64,000 nt of DNA from Methylobacterium terricola (lineage in GTDB: Bacteria > Pseudomonadota > Alphaproteobacteria > Rhizobiales > Beijerinckiaceae): contig NZ_VDDA01000019.1 of the NCBI RefSeq assembly GCF_006151805.1, forward strand, positions 36,156 through 100,155. Direction: 5' to 3'. This document shows positions 26,108-33,680 of the stretch, in pieces. Within the stretch, counting starts at the first letter, position 1, and each line of letters begins with the position of its first letter. Both the position numbers and the translations under genes were made by a program. The notes beneath the pieces were generated by a model. The model saw only the letters and a program-made list of their open reading frames with translations. It had not been told where the DNA came from and searched no databases.

Positions 26108-28516
26108 TTAGCGGCCGCGCGCCCTCGCATCCTGCACGGCGCGTCGCAGCACCCGCGACAGGTCCGTCACGGAGTACGGCTTGCGCAGCAGGTCGAAGCC
26201 GTGCGTGCCCTCGGCCGCGAGCACGTCGCTGTAGCCGGAGGTCAGAACCACCGGCAGGTCGGGCCGTCGTCGACGGATCTCGGTCGCGAGTTCGACCCCG
26301 TTCATGCCCGGCATCACAACGTCGGAGAACACCACCTCGAACCGGAAGGGAATGCGCTCGATCTCGGCCAGCGCCTTGTCCGCATCCGTCGCCCAGACCG
26401 TCGAGTAGCCGAGCTCGCGCAGGGCCTGCTGAGCGAAGGCCCCGACGTCGAGGTTGTCCTCCACGACGAGGACGCAGGTACCGTGCCCCTCGGCGAGCGC
26501 CTCCGGCTCCACGGCTGGGTTCGCGGCCTCGGCCCCGGCGATGCGTGGGAGGTAAAGGGTGAAGGTGGTGCCCTCGCCGACCTTACTCTCGACGATGACC
26601 TCGCCGCCGGATTGCTTGGCAAAGCCGAACACCTGGCTCAGCCCGAGCCCCGTACCCTGGCCGACGACCTTGGTGGTGAAGAACGGCTCGAAGATGCGCT
26701 CCAGGTTCTCGGGTGCGATGCCGGCGCCGGTGTCGGAGATCGAAACCGCGAGGTAGTCGCCGTGCTGTGGCGGATGCGCCCGAACAGCTGGGATGCGGCT
26801 GGCGCGGCGAAGCCCGATGCGCAGGCGGCCCTCGCCGTCCATCGCGTCCCGGGCGTTCACGACCAGGTTCACCAGGGCGGTGTCGAACTGGCTCGGATCG
26901 GCGTTGATGTGAAGGTCCCGCCGCTCTCCGTCCGGCAGGTCGAGCTCGACCTGGATGCGTGCTCCCGTAAGCGTGCCGACCATGTCGGCGAGTGCCACCA
27001 CCGCACGGTTCGCCGCGAAAATCTCGGGACGCAGCGCCTGCCGCCGGGCGAAGGCGAGGAGCTGACCGGTGAGCTTGGCAGCCCGATCGACCGTGTCCGA
27101 GATGGCACTGACGTAGCGAAGCCGGCGCTCCTCCGCTAGGTTGGGTCGCTTCAGCAGGTCGGTCGAGGACTTGATGACTGTGAGTAGGTTGTTTAAATCA
27201 TGAGCCACGCCACCGGTTAATTGACCGACAGCCTCCAGCTTCTGGGACTGGCGCAATTGCTCCTCGAGCGCCCGACGTTCCGTGATGTCGCGGCCAGCGG
27301 CGTAGTAGTGGTCGTCCCTCGGAATGGCGTTCCATGAAAGCCACCGGTACCCGCCGTCCTTCGTCCGAACGCGCACGTCGATGTCATGCAGCGGAAGCCC
27401 GGCGCTGATGCGCTCGAAGGCCGCAGCGGCCTGCGCATAGTCGTCGGGATGCACGAACGCGTCGAAGCGGGTTCCCATGATATCGGCGACATCCCATCCG
27501 AGCGTTTCAGTCCAGGCGGCGTTCGCCTTGCGGAAGACACCATCGAAGCCGCAGACCACGAAGAGGTCGCGGCTGGCGCGCCACACCATGTCGCGCTCGT
27601 CGGCTCGCTCCTGAGCGGTGGCCTCCAGGTGGCTTTCGAGGCGGCGGCGGTCGGTGATGTCGTTGAACAGGATGGCGACCCGGTGCTGCTCGGGCTCGCC
27701 GATGCGCAGGGCGTGGACGTCGTACCAGCGCCCCATCGCGATCGACCCACTCTCAAACCGTACGGGCTGGCCAGTCCGCGCAACCTCGCCGTAGGTATCG
27801 AACCAGGAGCGTTCGAGCCCGGGTATGAGTTCGCTCACCCAATGCCCGGCCGCGTCATGCAGGCCCGTCTGCGCCGCGAAGGCAGGGTTCACCTCGACGA
27901 AGCGGTAATCGACCGCCCGGCCGTCAGCGTCGAAGCGCATCTCGATGATGCAGAACCCGCTGTCGACCGCGTCGAAGAGCGTCCGGTACCGGGCTTCGCT
28001 CTCGGCCAAGACCCCTTCGGTGGTGCGGAAGCGGGTGACGTCGAGCTGGCTCGCAAAGAAGTAGCGGAGTTGTCCCCCATCCGGATCGAAGACGGGGCTG
28101 ACGTAGAGCTCGTTGCGGAACGGCGTGCCGTCGCGGTGGTAGTTCAGGATCTCGACCACCACATCGCGCCGGGCAGCGATGGCGTCACGGACCTTGGCGA
28201 CATCGGCCGGGTCGGTCCCAGGGCCCTGAAGGAAGCGGCAGTTGCGCCCGATCAGCTCGGCAGCGTCGTAGCCGCACAGGTTCTGGAAGGCCCGATTGGC
28301 GAATACGATGGGATTGTCGGGCAAGTTGGGGTCGGTGATGATCTGCGGCATACGGGTCTTCTCCGCTGCCGTGAACAGAAGGTCGGTGGAGGCCGCGGAA
28401 GTCCGCTCACCGCGATCCGGCCGGCGCAGGCCATCCCCGCGCTCAGCCTCAAGCCTAGCGACGCGGGCTTCGAGCTCGCGCTCGCGCTGCCGCAGCCTCT
28501 CGATCTCTGCGTCCAT
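26108..28516 (-). CDS. LOV-domain hybrid histidine kinase (blue-light receptor candidate)
   Basis: An 802-residue soluble hybrid kinase. After a coiled coil (ERLRQRERELEARVARLEAE) comes a LOV domain with DNPIVFANRAFQNLCGY and the GRNCRFLQG motif carrying C93, the residue that forms the flavin-cysteinyl adduct in LOV photoreceptors; the R-x-FLQG and NYHRDGTPFRNEL segments also fit flavin binding. Two PAS domains, HisKA (GGVAHDLNNLLTVIKSS, H439), HATPase (NLVVNARDAMDGEG, GQGTGLGLSQVFGFA) and a receiver (SDVVMPGMNG, D732) follow. ATG 28516 is chosen because MDAEIERL begins the coiled coil and GAGGGGG lies just upstream. Confidence 0.88.
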   Translation of the reverse strand: MDAEIERLRQRERELEARVARLEAERGDGLRRPDRGERTSAASTDLLFTAAEKTRMPQIITDPNLPDNPIVFANRAFQNLCGYDAAELIGRNCRFLQGPGTDPADVAKVRDAIAARRDVVVEILNYHRDGTPFRNELYVSPVFDPDGGQLRYFFASQLDVTRFRTTEGVLAESEARYRTLFDAVDSGFCIIEMRFDADGRAVDYRFVEVNPAFAAQTGLHDAAGHWVSELIPGLERSWFDTYGEVARTGQPVRFESGSIAMGRWYDVHALRIGEPEQHRVAILFNDITDRRRLESHLEATAQERADERDMVWRASRDLFVVCGFDGVFRKANAAWTETLGWDVADIMGTRFDAFVHPDDYAQAAAAFERISAGLPLHDIDVRVRTKDGGYRWLSWNAIPRDDHYYAAGRDITERRALEEQLRQSQKLEAVGQLTGGVAHDLNNLLTVIKSSTDLLKRPNLAEERRLRYVSAISDTVDRAAKLTGQLLAFARRQALRPEIFAANRAVVALADMVGTLTGARIQVELDLPDGERRDLHINADPSQFDTALVNLVVNARDAMDGEGRLRIGLRRASRIPAVRAHPPQHGDYLAVSISDTGAGIAPENLERIFEPFFTTKVVGQGTGLGLSQVFGFAKQSGGEVIVESKVGEGTTFTLYLPRIAGAEAANPAVEPEALAEGHGTCVLVVEDNLDVGAFAQQALRELGYSTVWATDADKALAEIERIPFRFEVVFSDVVMPGMNGVELATEIRRRRPDLPVVLTSGYSDVLAAEGTHGFDLLRKPYSVTDLSRVLRRAVQDARARGR

Positions 28517-28680
28517 GACCCCCTCTGAGCGCGAGCAGCTTCCGAATCGGCGCGGGACGACGATCGCAAAGCGCATAACGCGGCAACACGGCACAGGTTG
28601 GCCTTAAATCGGCCGCGACGTTCGTCCGCGTCGCGCGTTGACGTCCGCCCTTACCCAGGGGCGCCTCTGAGGGGAATGAC

Positions 28681-28821
28681 ATGCAATCGGACACGCCGCG
28701 GCCGGGAGACGATCCATTGCCGCCCATCGGCGACCCGCCGCCGGACCCAGCCCCGCCCGAGGGCGACCCACCCAGCGAGCCCCCGGCGCCCCAACCTCCT
28801 GGCCCGATCAGCCGGCGCTAG
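28681..28821 (+). CDS. Small proline-rich protein
   Basis: A 46-residue protein starting at ATG 28681 with GAGGGG 5 nt upstream. It is built of short Pro/Asp/Gly units (DDPLPPIGDPPPDPAPPEGD, then PPSEPPAPQPPGP) and ends ISRR. Small proteins of this composition recur in Methylobacterium, which together with the ribosome-binding site supports translation. No function known; likely disordered. A hairpin follows 18 nt after the stop. Confidence 0.5.
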   Translation: MQSDTPRPGDDPLPPIGDPPPDPAPPEGDPPSEPPAPQPPGPISRR

Positions 28822-28838
28822 GGGAGCCCTTCGGTGTC

Positions 28839-28872
28839 ACAGCCCTGCGTGATCGATGGAGCGCAGGGCTGT
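28839..28872 (+). terminator. Hairpin downstream of the proline-rich ORF
   Basis: ACAGCCCTGCG and CGCAGGGCTGT form an 11-bp perfect stem with a 12-nt loop, followed by TATGTT rather than a strong T run. It may terminate the small plus-strand ORF, or act in both directions between convergent transcripts. Confidence 0.55.
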
Positions 28873-28930
28873 TATGTTCGCTGGCTTTGAAACTTTACAT
28901 CAGCTGTCCCGGGTACGATGGCGAATCATT

Positions 28931-30892
28931 TCACGGACGCACCTCGATCAGATCGTCACCGAATGAGTTCTTACGCACCGTGATCGTTACCAGCCCACGC
29001 TGACCCGAAGACCACTCGGCGTCGAACACGCACGAACGTACTGCATCCGGTTGCCCCGAATTCGTAAGCCCACGGGTCAAATCGAGCAGCTTGCGCCCCC
29101 CGAAGCGTGCGCGGTCCATCGCATTGGCGGCCTCCATTAACTGCCGGCGCACTTCGACCCGGTTGCACGGATCACGCGCCAGCGCCGTCTCCTCCTCGCG
29201 CCGGAGGCGAGCCAGGGTCTCGGCAGCGGCTCGCTCCTGCGCCGCCCGGTCGGCGGCGCGCTGAGCTGCGTCGCGTTGCTGTTGCGCTACCGCCTCCGCC
29301 GCCTGCCGCTCGGCTTGCGCCCGGGTCCCAGCCTGCCGTTCTGCCTCGATTCGGACGTTTCGTTCACGCTCGGCCGTTGCCGCATCATCACGCTCGCGGT
29401 TTTGACGTTGCAGGCCCGCCAGTTCTTCTTCTTGCTGCTGGGCTCGCGCTTCCCGAGCCGGGCGGTCCCGCTCCCAGGCTTCGGCTTCGGCCAGTCGGGC
29501 TGCCCGTAGCCGTGCGCCGATCTGCGCTCGTGCCGCCGCAACCTGCGCGGCTTCGTCGGGGGCGAGCTTCAGCCCCGCCGCGAGTGCATCGACGGCTTTG
29601 AGCTTGCCAGCGATGTCGTCGGCCGAGGTTGAGTTCTCGGCTTCGGCGGCCCGGCTCAGAATGCCGGCAAGCCGTGCTGCGACAGCGGCCTCCTCCTGCT
29701 GCGCCTGCCGGATCGCAGCGGCATTCCCCGCCTCCTGTTGCGAGACGATGACGCGCATCCAGCTCTCGTCGGCTTCGACCGGCGAGCCGGACTTCTTGCC
29801 GCAAGCCAGCACGCGGTTCTCGAAGGCGCGCCAGACCTCGTAGCGCCATGCCGCCAGCGGCACCGAAAACGGTGCGGCCGTCGAGGCATCAGGCGGCCCA
29901 CCGCGCGTCCACGCGTTGACCGTCGCCTCGGTGAAGCGGTCGCAGGACAGGATCTCGAAGGCGCGCGTGTAGTCCGGCTCGCCCGGGCGGGGACGAGATC
30001 CGTTCTGTCGGCCCATCGCCTCGCCGAACCGGTTCACGTAACCGGTGTAGGTCTTCAGGGTGGCGATGCTCTTCTCGACGGCAGTTGCCCAATCGCGCAA
30101 TGTCATATCCTCGCGGAAGCCCGGAAGCGTGCGCTTGCAGTCCAGCAGGAATGCCCGATAGCGGTCATACTCGGCGTCGCCCCACCGGTAGATCGACAGG
30201 CCGAACAGATCGGACAGCTGCTCCAAAGCACCACCGCGCGGACGCTCGCGATCGTAGGTCTCGCAGCTCGGCACCGTCATCCCGGTTGCGCTGAGTTGGG
30301 CACGCGCCGGGCCGACATCGGTCAGCGCGGCGGCCAGGACCGCAACTCCGACGACGACGCCAGCCACCGAGGACGTGCGCGCCCGCCGCGCGCTGGCCGA
30401 GGCGATGAGGCGCGCCGTGCGGAGGTCGCCGGTCTGACGCTCGCCGACGTGATAATGCCCCGCTGCGTCCCGCAGCACCGCAATCCCATCTTGAGTCTCA
30501 ACGTGAGTCAAACCCGCTGCCGTGTAGCCCGACCACCGTGCTTCGATGGCCGAGACCATCGACGGCAACGCCCCTTTGTCGGGTACCGCCGCCCAGGTCC
30601 GCCGCAGTTCGTCAAGGGCAGGCGCGCCGTAGGGAGCGAGCTGCCCCGCGGCCGCCTTGAAGTCGGGATCGTAGGCAAGGAGGGCCTGCCAAGTCTCATC
30701 CGGTAAGCCACTCGACCGGTCCGGCCTCTGCCGCGAGGGCACAAACGGCAGGATCGCTGCGGGGACGAGCAACAACAGCGAGGCCCACGCCCAACCGACG
30801 GCGTTGAGGCCCTTTCGGTGCGCCACGACGTAGCTCACCGCGGCGGCGATCAAGGCGACGAGGAAATAGGCTCCGGAGGCGGACAGCAGCAT
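28931..30892 (-). CDS. Membrane-anchored coiled-coil protein, unknown function
   Basis: A 653-residue protein. Two N-terminal membrane helices (GAYFLVALIAAAVSYVVAH and AWASLLLLVPAAILPFV), then a cytosolic-looking segment, a third hydrophobic segment near 185-205 (VAGVVVGVAVLAAAL) ending in an Ala-x-Ala-like PARAQ, and a long mature region. Residues about 500-600 are an Arg/Glu/Ala/Gln-rich coiled coil (AEAWERDRPAREARAQQQEE). The C-terminal 70 residues form a separate domain with DPCNRVEVRRQLMEAANAMD and paired cysteines. Start ATG 30892 is inferred from the first helix; an upstream in-frame start at 30979 would overlap the XRE promoter. I do not recognise the family. Confidence 0.6.
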   Translation of the reverse strand: MLLSASGAYFLVALIAAAVSYVVAHRKGLNAVGWAWASLLLLVPAAILPFVPSRQRPDRSSGLPDETWQALLAYDPDFKAAAGQLAPYGAPALDELRRTWAAVPDKGALPSMVSAIEARWSGYTAAGLTHVETQDGIAVLRDAAGHYHVGERQTGDLRTARLIASASARRARTSSVAGVVVGVAVLAAALTDVGPARAQLSATGMTVPSCETYDRERPRGGALEQLSDLFGLSIYRWGDAEYDRYRAFLLDCKRTLPGFREDMTLRDWATAVEKSIATLKTYTGYVNRFGEAMGRQNGSRPRPGEPDYTRAFEILSCDRFTEATVNAWTRGGPPDASTAAPFSVPLAAWRYEVWRAFENRVLACGKKSGSPVEADESWMRVIVSQQEAGNAAAIRQAQQEEAAVAARLAGILSRAAEAENSTSADDIAGKLKAVDALAAGLKLAPDEAAQVAAARAQIGARLRAARLAEAEAWERDRPAREARAQQQEEELAGLQRQNRERDDAATAERERNVRIEAERQAGTRAQAERQAAEAVAQQQRDAAQRAADRAAQERAAAETLARLRREEETALARDPCNRVEVRRQLMEAANAMDRARFGGRKLLDLTRGLTNSGQPDAVRSCVFDAEWSSGQRGLVTITVRKNSFGDDLIEVRP

Positions 30893-31003
30893 GGCGGAGG
30901 TTCCGTGGAGCGGGCCGACGGCCTGCGGCCGAGCCCTTTGATGGCGAGAATGTGGGACTGTTGGTCCGTCGATTGTCAAGCCGCGGACTGGCTCTCTCGC
31001 GCC

Positions 31004-31270
31004 ATGGAGGCGCGAGCACTCATCGGCTGGAATCTGCGGCGGCTGCGCGTCGCCAAGGGCCTCTCGCAGGAGCGGTTGGCGCTCTTGGCCGGCATCGACC
31101 GCGCCTATGTCGGGCGGGTCGAGCGCGGCTCAGAGAACGTGACGATCTCGACGCTGGAGGCGATGGCGGTCGCCCTCACCGTGCCGATCGCGGCGCTGTT
31201 CATCGAGCCCGAAGCCGGGGCCGAGCCGCCGATGCCGTTGCGGGCCGGGCGGCGGGCGAAGTCCGGGTGA
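31004..31270 (+). CDS. XRE-family HTH transcriptional regulator
   Basis: An 88-residue protein that is almost wholly one helix-turn-helix: IGWNLRRLRVAKGLSQERLA then LLAGIDRAYVGRVERGSENV, with ISTLEAMAVALTVPIAALFI. The LSQERLALLAGIDRAYVGRVERG signature is typical of Cro/C1-type regulators that accompany restriction-modification and mobile elements in alphaproteobacteria. It is divergent from the membrane coiled-coil gene (gap about 110 nt) and convergent with the DUF3768 set. The operator is unknown. Confidence 0.85.
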   Translation: MEARALIGWNLRRLRVAKGLSQERLALLAGIDRAYVGRVERGSENVTISTLEAMAVALTVPIAALFIEPEAGAEPPMPLRAGRRAKSG

Positions 31271-31320
31271 ACCTCGATACCGGGTCGAGGAGGCTGGTTG
31301 CACCGGGTGCGCGGGCAACC

Positions 31321-31710
31321 TCACGCGCCGATCTCCAGCTGAGGGGCGACTCGGACGAGGAGGGCCCAAGCTGCGCCGATCGCCGCGCGGGTCCGGGCGT
31401 CGGGGTCGCGCGCTCGGAGTGCGGGCGCCGTGAGCAGCGCGAGCAACCGTTCCGCGAGATCCGGCGCGGCGGCGAGGAGCTGGGCATCGGCGAGCCGCTG
31501 GATGCCGGTGGCGATGTGCAGCGGGCAGCCGCCGGGTTCGACAGGTGCATCTCGCCGGATGAAGTAGGGCCAGCCACCCGGGCGGTCCTCGGCCGCCGGC
31601 TCGACCCCGAGCATGGTTTGCGCGGGCGATGCGCCCGGCTCGGCCTCACCGCGCACCAGCCATGGCCCGGGGGTGGGGATGGCCGAGGCTGGCAATCTGC
31701 GTCCGTCCAC
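31321..31710 (-). CDS. Hypothetical protein, mobile-element type
   Basis: A 129-residue protein starting with GTG 31710, placed one nucleotide after the TGA of the DUF3768 gene, so re-initiation is likely. Contains PTPGPWLVRGEAEP, GGCPLHIATGIQRLADAQLL and AAAPDLAERLLALLTAPALR. The AAAPDL..LL..L pattern is typical of small proteins encoded in phage, plasmid and integrative-element accessory sets, with no biochemical function assigned. It is the last gene of a three- or four-gene unit. Confidence 0.65.
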   Translation of the reverse strand: MDGRRLPASAIPTPGPWLVRGEAEPGASPAQTMLGVEPAAEDRPGGWPYFIRRDAPVEPGGCPLHIATGIQRLADAQLLAAAPDLAERLLALLTAPALRARDPDARTRAAIGAAWALLVRVAPQLEIGA

Positions 31711-31711
31711 G

Positions 31712-32050
31712 TCAGTACTCCCCGGCCAGCATGACGGTCAGCATCCGCGTCGTGATGCTGCTGTCGGCCGGATCCGGGGAGTGCCCCGTCATCGCGCGGT
31801 CGTAGTAGTCGATCTTGAAGAACACCCGCTCGCCCGCAACCTCGAGCGCACCGAAGTCGTGTTCGCCGCGGGGATCGTTGTCAGGCGTGAAGCCGTCGTA
31901 GGCGGCGATGGCGTCGAGGATGATCTGCTGGCGCTCGCGGCCGAGGGCGATGACGCCAGCGGTGAGCATCAGCAGGCCGCCTGAGAGGGAGCGCCGGAGG
32001 ATGTCGTTGAGCGCGCGGGTGCGATCCACGTCGAGGACGGTGGTCAGCAT
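31712..32050 (-). CDS. DUF3768 domain-containing protein
   Basis: A 112-residue protein with the DUF3768 pattern: RTRALNDILRRSLSGGLLML, TAGVIALGRE, YDGFTPDNDPRGEHDFGALE, and FFKIDYYDRAMTGHSPDPAD ending in TRMLTVMLAGEY. Proteins of this family are encoded mainly on plasmids and integrative elements of alphaproteobacteria and have no known function. ATG 32050 gives the usual length. It lies about 100 nt after the 32149-32802 gene and is immediately followed by a coupled hypothetical gene. Confidence 0.85.
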   Translation of the reverse strand: MLTTVLDVDRTRALNDILRRSLSGGLLMLTAGVIALGRERQQIILDAIAAYDGFTPDNDPRGEHDFGALEVAGERVFFKIDYYDRAMTGHSPDPADSSITTRMLTVMLAGEY

Positions 32051-32148
32051 GAGAGCCTCGAATGTCGGAAGGGAGGTGGGGGGCGGCGGGCGGCCGGCCG
32101 CTGAGGACCCGAGCCAGCCTGTGTGGCTCGGGTGGGGGCGTGGAAAGG

Positions 32149-32802
32149 CTAGGCTTTCGCGGGCGGCAGCAACGCGAGTTCGTCGGCGCGGCGCAGGATG
32201 GTGGGCTGGGTCGGGTAGTCGCGCCAGCGGAGCGAGTGGACGGTGCCGTTGATGCCGATCACCTCCGCCTCCCACCAGCCCTCGTCGGACCCCTCGTGGG
32301 CGAGCACGATGCTGCCGAGCCCGATCTCGTCGCGGTCGCGCGGCAGCTTGTGCCCGACGAAGGGGCCGGGCGGAGCGGGCGGCGAAGGGGCTGCCGTCGT
32401 CGCGCGGGGCGGCTTTCCCCGTTCCGGCTCTTGCGTCGCCGCGGGCGGGCCATCCTCGGCGGCAGGATCCAAGCTCGTGCCGTCTGGCTCCACCTGAACG
32501 CCGGCGAGTTCGAGGAGGCGGGGGAAGAGCTCGCGCCGGATGTAGGGGATGAAGGCGCGGCCGCTACCGAACAGCCGGCCATGGGTGAACTGATCGGCGA
32601 AAGTGCGTTGCTCGTCGTCGGCGAGTTGCACCAATCGGAGGTTCATCACCTCGGCCGCTTGCGCCGCGAGTTTGGCTTCGCTGACATCGAACCAGGCGGC
32701 CCGAGGCCGACCGGCATCATCGCGGCCAAACAGGACGAGTGCCGGTGTCATGGGCCGCAGCGGCACTTCGGCGACGAGCTGGGGAGCAGGTTTGGCGCTC
32801 AT
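32149..32802 (-). CDS. Hypothetical protein downstream of a leader ORF
   Basis: A 217-residue protein with an N-terminal domain (PALVLFGRDDAGRPRAAWFD, LAAQAAEVMNLRLVQLADDE, then YIRRELFPRLLELAG), a Pro/Ala/Glu-rich linker at about 115-160, and a compact C-terminal domain (LGSIVLAHEGSDEGWWEAEV, INGTVHSLRWRDYPTQP) that looks SH3- or KOW-like. The start is ATG 32802 with AGGAG about 8 nt upstream; it overlaps the stop of the leader ORF by ATGA. The unit with DUF3768 resembles mobile-element accessory operons. Function unknown. Confidence 0.65.
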   Translation of the reverse strand: MSAKPAPQLVAEVPLRPMTPALVLFGRDDAGRPRAAWFDVSEAKLAAQAAEVMNLRLVQLADDEQRTFADQFTHGRLFGSGRAFIPYIRRELFPRLLELAGVQVEPDGTSLDPAAEDGPPAATQEPERGKPPRATTAAPSPPAPPGPFVGHKLPRDRDEIGLGSIVLAHEGSDEGWWEAEVIGINGTVHSLRWRDYPTQPTILRRADELALLPPAKA

Positions 32803-32927
32803 CGGCAGGCTCCTGAAACGAAGAAGGCCCCCGGAGCGGGGGCCTTGGCGAAGATGCTGACGTGGAGGGCAAGTTGGCCGGGCGGCGGCGATCGACGCCG
32901 GGCGAGGGAGGGTGGTCGCTGGTGCAT
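32799..32927 (-). CDS. Putative leader/upstream ORF (42 aa)
   Basis: A strong AAGGAG site 7 nt upstream precedes ATG 32927. The frame reads MHQRPPSLARRRSPPPG then QLALHVSIFAKAPAPG and ends in a TGA that overlaps the ATG of the next gene (ATGA). Within it lies a GC hairpin (32823-32845). The arrangement suggests a translated leader coupled to the downstream gene, possibly controlling it through ribosome position. It could alternatively be a small real protein; there is no family match I know. Confidence 0.5.
   Translation of the reverse strand: MHQRPPSLARRRSPPPGQLALHVSIFAKAPAPGAFFVSGACR
32823..32845 (-). promoter_or_regulatory. Hairpin inside the leader ORF
   Basis: AAGGCCCCCG and CGGGGGCCTT pair around a short AGC-type loop; on the transcribed minus strand the hairpin is followed by CTTCG rather than a T run. 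It sits 20 nt upstream of the 32802 start, so it could act as an attenuator-like or start-site-modulating structure. Confidence 0.4.
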
Positions 32928-33197
32928 TGCAGATCTCCTTAGCTGACATCGATCCGCGCCAGTGCGGCGCACTGATCAATCATTTAACAACAATACCATC
33001 GCACAAAAATACAGATAAGTCAATATATTGGCCGGATTTCGACAGCAACCAGTGCTGCCGCTCGGGTGTGTCGGGCTGTCTTTGGTGCTCGTCGTCGGCC
33101 TATGGCTACCAACCTCCCCAGAGCCAAAATACGCACTCGGTAAAGACTCTCTGGCAGTTTCCTACCGAGGGAGAGACATACCAATGACTCTGAGTTT

Positions 33198-33607
33198 TTA
33201 TGGCAGCGCCAGACCCGTGACAGTCCGTGCGGTGTCATCCTGCTCGAGGCAGGTCACCACAACTGCATCGCTCGCATCCAGCGCCGCGGTTGGCTGGACG
33301 AGCAACAACGCCAGTTGTAGTGCGGACGGCAATAGAGCTTGCGTGCCTGGCGGCTCCGACGCGCAGGCCCTGGCGTAGCGGGGCGTACGGCCTGATCGGA
33401 CCGACCTCGTCCGGCGCTCGGCGACGAAGCGATGCACTTGCCGGCTCGTCCCGGGATAGCCCTGCCCCCGGATCTCACGCCACAGGGCCATCGCGTTATC
33501 GCAGCCCTCGTCGATCCACCCCGCCAGGTAGGCGCCGTGCGGATCAAGCGGGCTCGGCCCGGCACCGTGAGGCAGCCGGGCTGGGAAGCCCCCGCCGCCT
33601 GACATAC
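33198..33607 (-). pseudogene. ISL3-family transposase fragment
   Basis: The minus-strand frame contains the ISL3 transposase-like segment SPLDPHGAYLAGWIDEGCDN followed by AMALWREIRGQGYPGTSRQV and HRFVAERR, and further on LLPSALQLALLLVQPTAALD, matching the middle part of ISL3 enzymes. The N-terminal zinc finger and the rest of the DDE domain are missing on both sides, and the frame ends shortly after (TVTGLALP). I therefore call it a truncated remnant. Its 5' side abuts the hsdM start, indicating past insertion at the edge of the defence operon. Confidence 0.75.
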
Positions 33608-33680
33608 TGATGCACGTTGACCAGAAACCTCCGCTCGCTACAAGCGCAGCCATAAGCCCTGACTTTAAAAGACCCATGCC

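Noticed and set aside
29107..30706. Plus-strand frames opposite the coiled-coil membrane protein
   Set aside because: The minus-strand gene has membrane helices and a heptad-rich coiled coil; the opposite frames are composition shadows.
32062..32946. A 294-codon plus-strand frame across the mobile-element genes
   Set aside because: The minus strand has DUF3768 motifs, a good ribosome-binding site and coupled starts; the plus frame has none.
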